Under the pieces are notes generated by a model. The model had not been told where the DNA came from. It ran no database searches and saw only the letters and a program-made list of their open reading frames with translations. A stretch of DNA of 64,000 nt from positions 10,803,001 to 10,867,000 of the forward strand of contig JAZBRI010000008.1 of assembly GCA_036874045.1 (NCBI GenBank), read 5' to 3'. Source of the stretch: Cymodocea nodosa. Its lineage: Eukaryota > Streptophyta > Magnoliopsida > Alismatales > Cymodoceaceae. Shown one piece after another: positions 32,327-44,940 of the stretch (the stretch's first letter is position 1; every line of letters starts with the position of its first letter). The translations under genes and the position numbers were made by a program.

Positions 32327-34649
32327 TGCCGATCCTATTGTTGTTGTTGCTGTCGAATTATAGGTGTATTTGTTTCCTGGTATTTTTGTAGTTCCTTTGC
32401 AGAGAAAGGTGTTGACTTTAATTATTTTTATGGCCAAGGTGTAATATCTATATGACTTGCCACAATTCTCAAAAGTGTATCACCATAAAATAATTTACTC
32501 TGTAAGTTTAAGATATGAGAAACAAGTTCACTTGTATATGGTTAATTAATACATATGTAGCATAAAGACAGCATCTGCCAACCTCTACACCATGACCAAA
32601 CCTCTGAAAGAGTGAAGCATGCAGTATTTTTGTAATAAAATGTGCTTGGCCATTTAAATCATTTAGTAATCTCATTTGATTATTGGTAGTCGGATCTTTG
32701 GCTAAACTTTTAATGTCCCATCCCAACTAATAAACCTACTTTCTTTTTGATAATTTAACTCCATTTTTCAAACCAAGTACTTGATAAAGTAATTCTAGAG
32801 TTAAATATATAGCGTAGTCTTGTATATTGGAAACATGAATACCTTCTTCCATTGTTAAGTTTGAGTAAAAATAACTTACAAGTTCTGGTACAACAAGATG
32901 GCTTGGCTGTTGTGGAAGTAGAGTCAATAAGCCTTGAAATGCAAACATTTCTCGTATATGTGCCATCCCTTCAAACTTAACTGGTCTTGAATATAAAACT
33001 GTAAAAGTTTTATATGTTTGAAATTTTTCATAATATGAACTATTTCTAAACCATAACAATGTATTTTCATCTAAATTCTATTCAGGATTAGGTATTTTCC
33101 TATCATAATGTTTTGATTTGGGACTTGTTTTAATATTATCAGCAACATCTATATTTTTAGATCTTTCAGAATTAGTGGAATTTCTATCAAAGCTAGTATA
33201 AATGTCTGAAATATCTGTTATTGTCATATCAATAATCTGCTGAATTTCTTCTGTGTGATCTTCTTGAAACATATCAGTATCAATAGTCTCTGTACTATTC
33301 TATCTATTAGCAACATTTATTACTATAATTGGACTATACAATAATTGTCTTTGTATGAAAGAATGCTCTATATCTATCTGTGTAATAGAGTCATTCTATA
33401 ATTCTGAAATTTCTATAATTGAGACATTAGTAGTGTCATATTCTATTTGTAATTGTGTAGTTTGTTTATTATATACATTTATCAACAAATATACTATATA
33501 CTGTAACAGACATAACCACATGTATTAAATGTAGTATAAGCAACTATACCAAAAATAAAAAATCTCTATCCAAGATATAGTAAGAGGAAAAATATCTATA
33601 CATTCCTCTTTAGATGAAATATCTTCAAAATTCATAGACTCAGTGTTTATATTATCAAAAATATCATCAAAATTGATATCATCTGTATATATATCATCAA
33701 AATTTCCTACATGTTTTCTTTTCGTAGGAAAAGAATATTGGCTTGTAGTATGATGTGAAAAACTATCCATTGTATTAAAAGAAACATTATGCACTAATGT
33801 GACACAATACCTTATAGTATATGCTTGAAATCTGATATTTGTCACATCTGCTGGGATTCCTGAAATAAAATCCTGTCTAGCTTGTGTAATGGAACATAGT
33901 TTTCCATTTTTCAACGATTCTTCTCTTTGCTGCAATATGCCTTGTACAGTTGCAGTCAATCCAAAATATTCTAATGTCTTCTTCTTTTTTCAACTATATA
34001 TCTGTAGTGTTTTTGGTTGTTTAGGAGGTTCTAAAGTTTTCTTAATTTCTCCTATTAAATGCACCTGTAGTCTTGATGGTCCTTCACTATGATGCCTAGG
34101 TTGTAATAATGGAATATAGAGTTTTAAGCTCTCAACCTCTATCATTTTTAGTTGATAAACTTTTTGTCCTTCACTTCGAAGGCCCATTTTCCAAATGGCA
34201 GTTTTTTGTTCATCAATAAATTGTTGAATGTCGTCTAAAATAGCTAGAGGAAAATAATGTTGGGAATACAAAGATTCTAATTCCCTGTTGGCATTTTCTA
34301 TTATTGGTCCCCATTTCTTTTCATAATAAGTAATAGACTGTACCGATTTTTCAGGTACTTGTCTAGAACTTGTAACAACCTTAGGGTTAGGTTGTTAAGT
34401 TCGTTTCCACATTTGTAATGTGAAAAGTTCAGTCTGTTTTAGTCTAAATTGTGTTTCAACATAATTTTAGATAAGTTTCCAACAAAAATTTTTCTCGTCT
34501 TGAACAGCTTTTCTAATTTCATGTAGTGCTTCATTAGAAAAAGTATACCTTGAGTAGATGTCGTTGATCTCATTTTCTATTTTCTGAAGTTCCATCGCTC
34601 TTTTCTGCACTTTTGTCATTCTACCACATCCTCATCCACGTCTTGACAT
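32327..34649 (-). pseudogene. Copia B extra ORF (env position), homologous to the Athila extra ORF
   Basis: Downstream of copia B RNase H on the minus strand, starting at ATG 34649. N-terminal part (34649-33990): charged, helical, with stops at likely Gln codons. Middle (33960-33070): acidic, Asp/Ser/Ile-rich. C-terminal domain (33059-32508): LYSRPVKFEGM, AFQGLLTLL, ELVSYFYSNL, VSNIQD, LTLELLYQVLGLKN, LNGQAHF, FQRFGHG, ATYVLIN, each with a counterpart in order in the gypsy ORFs at 22082-22560 and 62490-62960. It ends at copia A (32326) and resumes at 11689. No clear membrane segment except a short aromatic stretch near 33540, which may be a frameshift artefact. Not functional as read. Some Sireviruses are known to carry an env-like ORF here; this one looks different. 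Confidence 0.75.
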
Positions 34650-36552
34650 TGTCGATTAATCTTCGCTATTCACTGTAGAATTTAGAGGAAGTAAAGATTG
34701 TGAAACTAGGGTTTTACCAAGGTAGAAACGCGAAAGGTTGCTAGTAATACATTTATAACTCTTTGAGTTTATAAACGAATAAATGGATTCAATCATTGAA
34801 ATCATAAATATAAGATCCGTTATTGATAAATAACTCAAATGCTTATAATAACTGTACGAGTTTTACAACTGACAAAAGTAGAAGACTTAGTGTAACTATT
34901 CGTGTAAAGAAAATAACTACTAGCTAAGTAAAAATGAGAAAACTCGAAGACTTATGATAACTATTCGAGTTTTATGAGTAGTAAAGCACATAACTATACA
35001 ACAAACTAGGATAGTTATTGTCATATTTTAAGTCTTTCATAAAAATATAATAATATTAAGTTAACTGTTTGAGTTTCTTAGATGGATATGCGTAAAAGTC
35101 GAAGACTTAAGCATAAATGTTCGAGTTTCTTAAAAGGATAAAATATAAGAATTTAAAAAAGAAACTCAGAGAGAAATCTAACTATTCGAGTTTGTAGAAG
35201 AGTAAAAACTTAACAATACGAAGCTCGAAGGGTTAGATAAAATAGTTGTAATCAAGTGAAATACATAACTGTACGTTAAACTAACTAAATGAGTCTAACT
35301 TTTTATCCGTATAAGTTCTAGAATATTTGCATTTGATTAAATGTACCATTGTTTGTCATTATTTGCTCCCCCTACATAAATGTAGTCTAGAGAATCTATG
35401 GTATACTTAGTATTAGGTTGCCAAACCCTAATAGATTTGTCATTAAAGTCCAAATAGTTGACTTAAGTTAGTTGCTAAGCCTTAAATAGATTTGTCATTT
35501 AAGTTCAAAATCTGGCGTACTTAAACTAGGTTGCCAAGCCCTACTAGATTTGAGTTTCTCTAACTTTTTTTTTTTAATTTAAATACAAAAATAAGTAGTA
35601 GATTTAACAATTTAGAATTTTTGGCTTTTATTTTACTCAATTTACAAAAGAAAATTCATAGAGATATACTTTCAGGTAACTTAAAAGAATTCAATAATGA
35701 GTATACGAACTTAAGAAAATAAATGCATTACATTATGTGTAAAGAATAGATAATAACAAAGATTATATGCATAGATTATGGCAGAATTGTTATAACACTT
35801 GTAAAGCAAACTAAGCTTGAGTACATTGCCCCTTTTTTTAAAATTTTATGTATTACCTCCCACAATATCATCTTTTTATGTGATCACAATCTCTTGCTTA
35901 GGGGAAAGATAACTAGTTACTCAATGATAAGTGAGAATAGGTAACCTTTTTTTTTTATATTAAATAGAATCTAAATTACTTGTAAAATGAGTTTTCAGTC
36001 AGCACATCCCAAACCAGTTGGTTTAAGTGACTAGGTTTTAAGATCCCCCAATGGATTTAATTACTCAAGCAATTGCAGATAAACAATAAAACAATATAGT
36101 AAATTGAATAAGAGGCAATCACAAGACTTAATTTTTCTAACAGTATGTTAATAACTTTCCTTTAATGAATGGTACATATTTTCTATGTATTTTTCAATTA
36201 AAATCTTTATAATGGCATATACATAAGTAACAAAAAAAAATAGTTGGCACTCATATTTAATCAAATTAACCTTCCTTAAGTAACCTTTTCTGAATTTTTC
36301 TTAAATAAATTGATTTCAATAAAAATCAAAATTTCATAAATTCTTAACTACTAGTAAATAAAAATTCTAAAACAGATATTTTGAGTTTTTTTTTTAATAA
36401 AGAAATTAAATTCTAAAGCTACTTTATAACAAACCAAAATGTTATGCAATGAATAGGACAATTTAAACATTAGATAACCTATAGATACCAAGTTTTAATC
36501 ATAATTTTGAAAAGGTATTCTCATTTAAGGGTTTTGTAAATAGATCTACTAA
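34650..36552 (-). other. Copia B spacer between RNase H and extra ORF
   Basis: 1.9 kb, AT-rich, no useful reading frame. The half nearest the extra ORF (about 34838-35320) is crowded with CGAATAGTTA/TAACTATTCGAG-type half-sites and ACTCGAAGACTTA, as in the copia B LTR. The rest has T-runs and nothing I recognise. This mirrors the palindrome arrays upstream of the Athila extra ORF. Confidence 0.65.
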
Positions 36553-37925
36553 TTATTCTATGGTAGGAACAAAATTTAATACTATTTTTTCTTTTATAAC
36601 ATTATACCTTAGAAAATGATGTCGAACTTCTATATGTTTAGCTCGTGAATGTAAGATAGGATTTTTAGATAAACTTATTGTAGAACTACTATCATAGAAA
36701 ATCTTAATTGGTTCATAGGCTAAATTAAAATCCTTTAAAGTTTGTCTGATCCATAGGATTTGAGCACACCAAAGTACAACAGCTATATATTCAACTTCAA
36801 TTGTAGATAATGCTACACAATTTTGCTTTTTGCTAAACCATGACACTAAAGAATTTCCTAATAATTGAAAAGTACTACTAGTGCTTTTTCTTTCAGACTT
36901 ACATCCTACGAAATCAGCATCACTATAACCTATTAAATTTAAAGAACTATGTTTAAAGTAAAACAATCTGAAATTGATGGTTCCTAATAGATATTTAAAA
37001 ATTCATTTAATAGCAAGTAGGTGTGACTCTTTAGGATTAGATTGATATCTAGCACAAGTACACACACTAAACATAATATCTGGTCGGCTAGGTATTAAAT
37101 AAAGTAATGAACCAATCATACTTCTATATTGTTTTATATCTACAGTTTTTTCAAAGTCATCTTTATCCAACTTAGTGATAGTACTCATTGGTGTATTCTT
37201 TATTTTAGTGTTGCCTAACCCAAACCTCTTTAATAAATCTTGAGTATATTTTTCTTGTGAAATAAAAGTACCTTGTTCAAACTGCTTAATTTGTAAGCCT
37301 AGGAAAAATGATAATTCACCCATCATACTCATTTCAAATTGATTAGTCATGTCTTTCGAAAAAGACTCAACTAATTTATCATTTGTTGCTCCAAATATGA
37401 TGTCATCTACATAGATTTGAACTACCAATATATCTTTTTTAACCTTCTTGATAAAAAGAGTATGATCTACCTTTCCCATAGAATACCCTTTTTCCATAAG
37501 AAATTTAGATAATCTCTCATACCAAGACCTATGGGCTTGTTTAAGGCCATATAGTGCCTTCTTAAGCTTGTAAACATACCTGGGATGTTTTGAATCTTCA
37601 AAACTTGGAGGTTGTTTTACATAAACTTCTTCTTTTATATATCCATTTAAAAAATTAGTCTTAACATCCATTTGATATAATTTGAAATCCATGTAACAAG
37701 CATATGCTAACAAAATTCGTATTGATTCTAATCTAGCAATAGGAGCAAATGTTTCATCATAGTCAATTCCTTCCTCTTGCTTGTAACCTTGAGCAACTAA
37801 TCTAGCTTTATTTTTAACTATATGTCCATCTTGATCTACTTTGTTTCTAAATACCCACCTTGTTCCTATTATGGACTGATTTTCAAGTGGTGGAACTAGA
37901 TCCCATACCTCATTTCTTATAATAG
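36553..37925 (-). pseudogene. Copia B reverse transcriptase and RNase H (5'-truncated)
   Basis: The RT frame is open from 37925 to 37003, with [37 protein letters not shown] and the catalytic IYVDDIIFG. After one stop (TGA for a probable Arg, near 37000), RNase H continues to 36553 with LIGYSDADF, STIEVEYIA, YDSSSTISLS and KHIEVRHHF. Motifs are closest to copia C (56374-57837), a Sirevirus-like pattern. The gene is cut at 37925, where LTR sequence begins directly. Gag, protease, integrase and the start of RT are missing, so this element is a deletion product. Confidence 0.92.
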
Positions 37926-39061
37926 AAAGAGTGAATTGTGTCTTTAGTAATTAAACTAGCGGATAAAACAAGAGCACAAAACACTCGTAAATGAAATTCT
38001 ATTCTTTTATTTCAAGACAGAATTTACAATATCTTTTCAGTTCAATTCCCTTCTTGACGATTTTGATATAGTAATTTTTGATATGCAATTCAAATAGGAA
38101 AACAAAGCTCTTTTTCAAAACTAATTTTGAATTGTATAAAACTTGATCTTTATGCACACAACTCTTTTCTTTCTCTTTGCTCAGCTTCTGTATCTCTTCT
38201 TCTCTAGTTGTCGAATTTCAAGACTTCTTGCATTTACAGCTCCTTTTCTAAAATTGCTTGGAATTTCGAACTTCTTCTAATGTTGGAGAACTTTTCAGAA
38301 TATGAATATTCAAACTTAACTTTTCAGATAGGGATCCAGATTGAATATTCAGACTTGGTTTTTGAGATTGGGATCCTCTGTTGTAATGTAGCTCGTACTC
38401 TCTATTAGTAGTCAAACTCTGTTGTCTTTCACGTTCATCATGTTCATCCACTTGATCCACAATCCATAATCCACGTACTAATTTTCTCTTTAATCCAAAT
38501 TACTTTCTATTTAAATTTCCACTTTCTTCACTAACATTTTGAGTTTCCACAATCTCCACTCGTAGATACATCGAAACTTTATCTTCCTAGAGTCTTGTAG
38601 AATATCTTCTAAGTTTTCGATTTAGTCAAACATTTATCCTTTAACTCTTCGAGTTTTTGCACCTGCAAAACATGTGACTAAACAAAGAAACTTTTCTATT
38701 CGTTAGTCCTTTTATAAAACTCAAATAGTTATCTATCCATGCATATAAAAACTCGAACAGTTATCTAACTATTCGATTTTTCATTACCGAACGCACATGG
38801 AAAACACGTGACAACTTAAAACATTAAAAACACACGTAAAGATAACTTAATTATACGAGTTTTTAACATAAGGTATTCGACAAAAATGAAACGTTAACTA
38901 TCCGAAAGTTTAACTATTGCAAATCTAACTCTTTGGAAATCTTTAATTTATCTAACATAAAACTTTCCGATAATCTGTTAACTATTATACTTAGAGAAGA
39001 TTATGTAGACTTATTTAAATACGTTAATAAAGCATATATCATCAAAATTAAATACCTAACA
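37926..39061 (-). repeat. Copia B LTR, right copy
   Basis: 1136 bp collinear with 9837-11080, ending CCTAACA at 39061. It lacks about 17 bases at the inner edge and two of the three ~29-bp repeats. It is fused directly to RT on the left and to an opposite-strand RNase H fragment on the right, with no primer site left. Confidence 0.85.
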
Positions 39062-39470
39062 ATGTCAATTATTGGCAAATAATTTGGTGTCATGGTTTAG
39101 TAAAAAGCAAAACTGTGTAGCACTTTCTACTACCGAAGCTGAATATATTACTGCTACACTGTGGTGCACTCAGATTCTGTGGATAAGGCAAACCTTAGAA
39201 GATTTTGGATTATCTTATGATATAACTGAGATTTATTGTGACAGTAATTCTGCAATAAATCTTTCCAAAAATCCTGTATTACATTCTAGAGCAAAGCATA
39301 TAGAGGTTAGACATTATTTTCTAAGAGATAACGTAATTAAAGGAAAAATTAAATTAGAATTTGTGTCTAGTAAAAATCAATTAGCTGATATATTTAAAAA
39401 ACCTCTAGACGAAAATACATTCTACAACATTAGATTAAATTTGGGTATTTGTAGGCTATGTGATGTGTAA
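39062..39470 (+). pseudogene. Sirevirus-like RNase H fragment
   Basis: Starts in mid-domain exactly at the LTR edge and is open to its natural stop: NNLVSWFSKKQN, STTEAEYITA, YCDSNSAINLS, KHIEVRHYFL, LADIFKKPLDE. It is very close to copia C (57456-57822) and continues past the point where copia C is broken. Only the C-terminal half of the domain is present. At 39471 it is fused to an unrelated copia fragment. Confidence 0.9.
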
Positions 39471-40800
39471 AATGCTCACTAAGTTATGAGAAGCTCAAAA
39501 TGAGTGACATCCGAGATTTAATTTTGAGTGAGGACATTCGCAGGAAAAGTGAATTGTCAGCTTCAACTTCTACCCTTAGTGTTGAAAGTAGAGGGAGTAG
39601 TAAATCAAAACAATTTAAATCCAAAGGAATGTCAAAATCCAGAGGTACTAGTAAAGTGAGATCAGATATCAAATGTTGGAACTACAATCAATGGAGGCAC
39701 TTCAAGTCACAGTGCAAGGCTCCCAAGAAAGACAATAGAGGGAAGGAATCAGAAGGAGTAGGTGCAAATGTTGTCTCCTACAATTCAGATGATGCCCTAG
39801 TATGCTATGTAGACAGTTCCATTGACTCATGGGAAGTAGACTTAGGAGCTTCATTCCACACTACCTATAGGAAGGATTTGTTGCACAATTATCGTGCAAC
39901 TCTTGTGAAGAAAGTGTACCTAGCTAACAACACAAGTTTGGATGTGTTGGGAATAAGAGAGGTACACATTAAAACAAAACAAGGGATATGGAAATTGCAA
40001 GAAGCCAAATATGTTCCTGATCTTGCAAAGCAATTAATTTCCATAAGTCCCCTAGATAATGATGGTTATCAGATTGTCTTTGGTGTAGGCAAATGGAAGG
40101 TAACCAAAGGTGCAAGAATTATTGCCTCAGGACAGAGGACTGGCACCTTATATCTAACATCGAATCAAGATGACTCTATTGTAGTAGTTAGTGATATTGA
40201 AGACACTGACTTATGGCATAAAAGATTGGGACACCTTAGTGAAAATGGACAGAAGGTTTTAGTGGCAGAAGGGAAAATCCCTAAGCTAAAGAATGTCAAT
40301 TTAGGGATATGTGAGGATTGCATTGAGGGAAAGCAGAAGAAAGTCAATTTTGCCAGGACTCCTCATGATCCTAAGTCACAGAAATTGGAGCTGGTTCACA
40401 TGGATGTGTGGGGGCCTACCCCTATCAGTTCTTTAGGAGGTGCTCTCTATTATGTCACCTTCATTGATGATAGTACAAGGAAGGTATGGGTTTATTTTCT
40501 AAAACAGAAGTCTGAAGTTTTCCAAGTCTTCAAGAAAGAGAAGGCAGAAGTGGAAAATCAAATCCATCAGGTCAGATATTGGAGGAGAATATGATAGCCA
40601 TGAATTTAAAGTTTACTGTGAGGAGCAAGGGATTAAAAGGTAGAGGACTGTAGCTGAAACTCCACAACAAAATGGAGTTGCTGAAAGGATGAACAAGACC
40701 TTGAATGAATGGGCAAGATGCATGAGATTACATGTAGGATTTCCTAAGAGATTTTGGGCAGAAGTTGTCAATACAACTACCTATCTAATAAATAGAGGAT
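39471..40800 (+). pseudogene. Copia A-family fragment: gag C-term, protease, integrase N-half
   Basis: A 364-residue open frame (39500-40594) covers the Gag tail, protease, pre-integrase zinc module and first part of integrase. It is more intact than copia A, with the same sequence family. Changes: the knuckle reads CWNYNQWRHFKSQC with its second Cys as Tyr, and the protease site is DLGASFH where DSGA is expected. HHCC and the first integrase Asp (HMDVWGPT) are present. A frameshift at about 40565 puts the second Asp (in SDIGGEYD) and the Glu (AERMN) in another frame. It stops at 40800, where the G2 LTR inserted after LINRG. Confidence 0.9.
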
Positions 40801-43800
40801 TGTATTGATGTAAAAGGTTAGATTAGTGTAACGCTTTTATGTGTTGTTAAATTAACGACAAAAGTGCAAATTTTACATTTATAACCGCAAGTGCACAGTG
40901 CCCATTATAATAAACATGTGCAAGTACGGGTCGAATCCACAAGGAGTTTGTCTTAAATAATTTTTATTAAAATGATTATCCGATTAAATATCCACATTAA
41001 ACTAACTCATAATTAAACTCTAATTAATTAATATTAATATACAAAATTCGTAGCACAATTAAGGTTTATAAGATTACCCCAAAATCCAATTAATTCTTAA
41101 GTTATGATAAGATATTCAAGAAATTAATGAGTATTAATCCTGAAATCACAGAATTTAAGCTCAAATTTTAACTCTAATAACTTCCAACTTGAATGTTTAA
41201 AAATCCAGAATAAATAACGGTTGGAAAGATCCTTGGAATATCTTTCAAATGGTAGTGATTTCGTGGATTAACTCAAATTAAAACGCTGGCAATATCTTAT
41301 TTAAGAAAGGAGCGTAGACGATTATGGAAACTTTCCAAAAATGCACCTTCGATTCAAAAATCAAATCTCCATCAAATCTTCATGAAATGCTACGAAATAA
41401 GCACACCTTGAAAGTAGATCCGTTACACTAACAAGGAAAATTTACAGAACTGAATTTCACAAAATACACGATGCAAGCACAGCACAGGCGTCGAGCTCAA
41501 AACTAGCACTCGACAGAGACTCAAAATTGCTGATACCTTTACAAAATAAAATCAAAAATCTTTGGAAAACATTCTAAAAAATTCTAAAACTTTGTAAACT
41601 TGTTCTACACTCATTATACTTACAAAATAAAACAAAAAACTGAATTTAGAGATGACAACCAAGTGGATACAATTCAAACAAAAACTACTAACAATCTGGC
41701 CATCTAAGAAATGGAAAACTACCTTCACAATTCACATCATCACATTCATTCAAACTATACATATGATATGAACTCAATTCTTATATCAATTAACATCAAA
41801 ACAATATATGATCTTTAATTTAGAACATTTGAAACAAAGATTTATGCATAGAATTTCATTCTTCCACATACTCAAACTATACTCATACATATAAAATTGT
41901 AAAACATGAAAACTAGTATAAGGATCTCTCCTTTCCATCATCTTCCACATTTCTTCAAGCAAGAACTCCTCAAAGTCCTTGAAATTGATGCTCCACAGGG
42001 CTGTCACCACCTGTAGCATGTCCAAGTGAAGCTTCTAGGGTTGCTTTGAAGAAGAATGGTGCACGTCCTCAAGATCTTACCTCTAAGACCCACAACTTTG
42101 GCTTCCACGTTTAAGGATGGTGCTTCCGATGACTCAACCTTGAAGATCCTAACCTTTTGCTCTACTCCAAATCAGTCACATGAGACTCCCAAACCACCAA
42201 GATCAATGCCCAAGGAGATCCTAACGTATGGCCATCTGAATTGAAGAGAATGTGTCTTCTAGGAAGAGGGGAAGACGCCAAGGCTCACCATTCATGAAGG
42301 GAGCTTGTTCAAGATCAAGGGGAAGATGGGACTTTCCAGATGGAGATGCTGGAATGGCTGGAACCACCAGCTGCAATTTGTTGGAAGAGGAGGAGATAGC
42401 CTAGAATTGAGTAGTCAAACACTTTAAATAGTCTAGGCTTTTGTAGCTTGATCTCCAATAAGTTGCATCCAATGGCCCACATTTTTTTCTCTTTAATCCA
42501 TCTTGATTTCATGATTTATTGACCTATAAACTCAAAACCAAGTTGGATGCACATATACATTGAATATAAATCATATGATATAAATATAGTATACATACAT
42601 GCATGAGTTGCCATATATGGAAAGTTGCCAAATTAGGAAGGTTTTGGTCCACAACTTTTTCACATGTGCATACATGAATTACTTAAAGTTCTTTAGTTTA
42701 ACATCATATTTAAGTGATTTGGCAATCATACAATGTATATAAAGTCATATATTGAAGAATTATAAGAATTATGTCTAATACAAGGGCTATTGACTAGGTG
42801 TTTAATTGATAAAGGATAAATTTGTACATTATCAACTATTTAATCCCTAATTCATGCATATGTCTAAAAATATGATTTTCATGTAACCCTTTATAAGAAC
42901 ATATATAATGATGACTTATAATCCTTAATATGCATGAATTAACATATATAAAATGCACAAATTGATACTTTACAATCAGACAACTGATTTAATTTGTCTT
43001 TAGGCTGATATCAATAATTACTTTTAGAAGTAATCTAACAAACTTTCACACAAATTAGATATTAATTCCAATTTGTATTTTAACTACAAGTGCATAGTGT
43101 ATATTGTATTTGTGTACAAGTACAGGTCGATCCCACAGAGATTGAGTAAGAATTGTGTACTATTTCAGTTTTAATAATGGAATTTATGTGTTGAGTAAGC
43201 ACTCCGTTGAGTTACAGTTAACACAACAGACCAAGTTCGTGGAGTTATGGCTAACTCAACGGACTAACTAACCTCGTGGACTTAAGTTAACTCCACGAGC
43301 CTATCTTTTCAGCTAAATACTACTATTTATAAAGGAATTCAGCCAACCATTAGGCAGTTCCAAAGATTGTAAATAACATCAATTAAGCTCTTTAATGCTA
43401 GTTAATATTAGATTTATCATTAAGCAACACTAACATTCAGATATTTCAAACAGTAACCATTAAAATCTTCAAGTATCTGGAACGAATCAATTTCAGTGAA
43501 CTATAAAACTATTTTCTATTTTTTTCAAACAATATAAAACATTCACAATACTAACAATGATAACATTACTCACAATATAAAATAAATAATACAACACTTA
43601 AATACTAAATATAAACACATATAAGTTGTTTTTAGTATTTTTGTTTTGATGTGTTCATGAAAATGGGCGAAAGGTGAAATGTAAAAATCTCTATCGACAA
43701 TAAATACTTCTGTCACTACATACGACAGGATTACACCACTGAAAACTTAATCACTTACGTCCAAAATTGCAAGATGATCTCCTCTTCAGCATACTGGCAT

Positions 43801-44928
43801 CAACCCGAAACCAAGGCCAGAAGCTTTATGATTTCCTGAGATATGAGTCGGTGCTTGGTGGCAATGTCTTCCCTTCCCATGATGCGATCGCTCCTCACAA
43901 TGGTTGTCAAGCACCATGTTTGGCACGGAATCAACCCGACATTAGGAAAGTATCCTCACAGACCTCCGATGGTTGATGATTATGATAATGTTGGTGATTT
44001 TTGGTGATGGTGTAGAGCTTCAATGAACTTCTGACGCTGCCTGCAGTTAGCGCAGTCCTCCACCTCTACACACACAGCCAACCACACTTTCTTTGTTTTT
44101 CTCCTCTTCCTTTATATTTCTTCCATAGTAACTGCTTCTGCTTAGATGATTTGTTGGATTTCCTTCATTTATATCAACGATGGTGATTTCTTCTTCCTTC
44201 CACGAGTGAATTTCTTCGTGATACATGTAATCGTGGTTTTCCTTCGATTGTCCTGTTTCTATAACTACTATAATGGCATATTAGAAAATAAATGGTCCGT
44301 GGAGTTACAGATAACTCAATGGACTTCGTTGATTTAACTATAAAACACGTGCAATAAAGAAATAAGCTGCTAACATAACACGTTACCTTAGTGTGTATTC
44401 ATGTAACTCAACGCGTACAATTATGCAAACTTAATGAGTTAAATATGTGCATATCACGTGATATACTAAAGTATTTAAATTCAACACGTGCATAATTCTA
44501 ACTTAACAAGTTTAAATATTTCGAACACTTACGAACCTAACTATCCAATGCCTAGATGCATTTCGAATAATTAACAAATAACTTACCGAAAATCTACTTA
44601 AGTCATGCATTAATGTTTCAACATGTGTACTCTAGGAAATAATAAAATATTCTACTATCGTTAAAAACACAATTGTCCGGTATATGCAATATAACTCTCT
44701 AGAATAACAGAAAATTCGGATACTTAAGAATTTCACAGCCTGCAATTCACCGACAGTTCAGAAATATACTAAATTAACATTAATTCCCTAAAATTATGCA
44801 GATTCTTTCATTAAAGCATATAATAGTGCAATTATAACATAATGGCCTAATTCTCATATGATAAGCTAAATATTATGCAATTAACCATCATTTAACCGTT
44901 AATATTATGCACTTTTTCATTCTAAATA
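40801..44928 (-). repeat. 3' LTR of G2 (with inserted solo LTR)
   Basis: Edges TGTATTGATG (40801) and TCTAAATA beside the polypurine tract (44928). Without the insert at 40827-42974 it is about 1.98 kb. It carries CTCAACG palindromes (43200-43300), the block at 43740-44100 matching other Athila LTRs, and TATCCGA-type motifs at 44520-44770. Confidence 0.88.
40827..42974 (-). repeat. Solo LTR of the second gypsy family
   Basis: 2148 bp, TGTAACGC to CTTTACA, matching 7065-9147 throughout. It is flanked by ATTAG (40822-40826) and ATCAG (42975-42979), a 5-bp duplication with one C-to-T change. Removing it restores the LTR end sequence seen at 52118-52146. Solo LTRs come from recombination between the two LTRs of an inserted element. 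Confidence 0.9.
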
Positions 44929-44940
44929 CTTCCCCCATAC
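44929..44940 (-). other. 3' polypurine tract of G2
   Basis: Minus strand GTATGGGGGAAG next to the LTR start, as in G1 at 25377-25389. Confidence 0.88.

Noticed and set aside
33540-33600. Aromatic/hydrophobic stretch in the copia B extra ORF as an envelope transmembrane segment
   Set aside because: It is short, sits next to a stop and frame breaks, and has no counterpart in the Athila extra ORFs.
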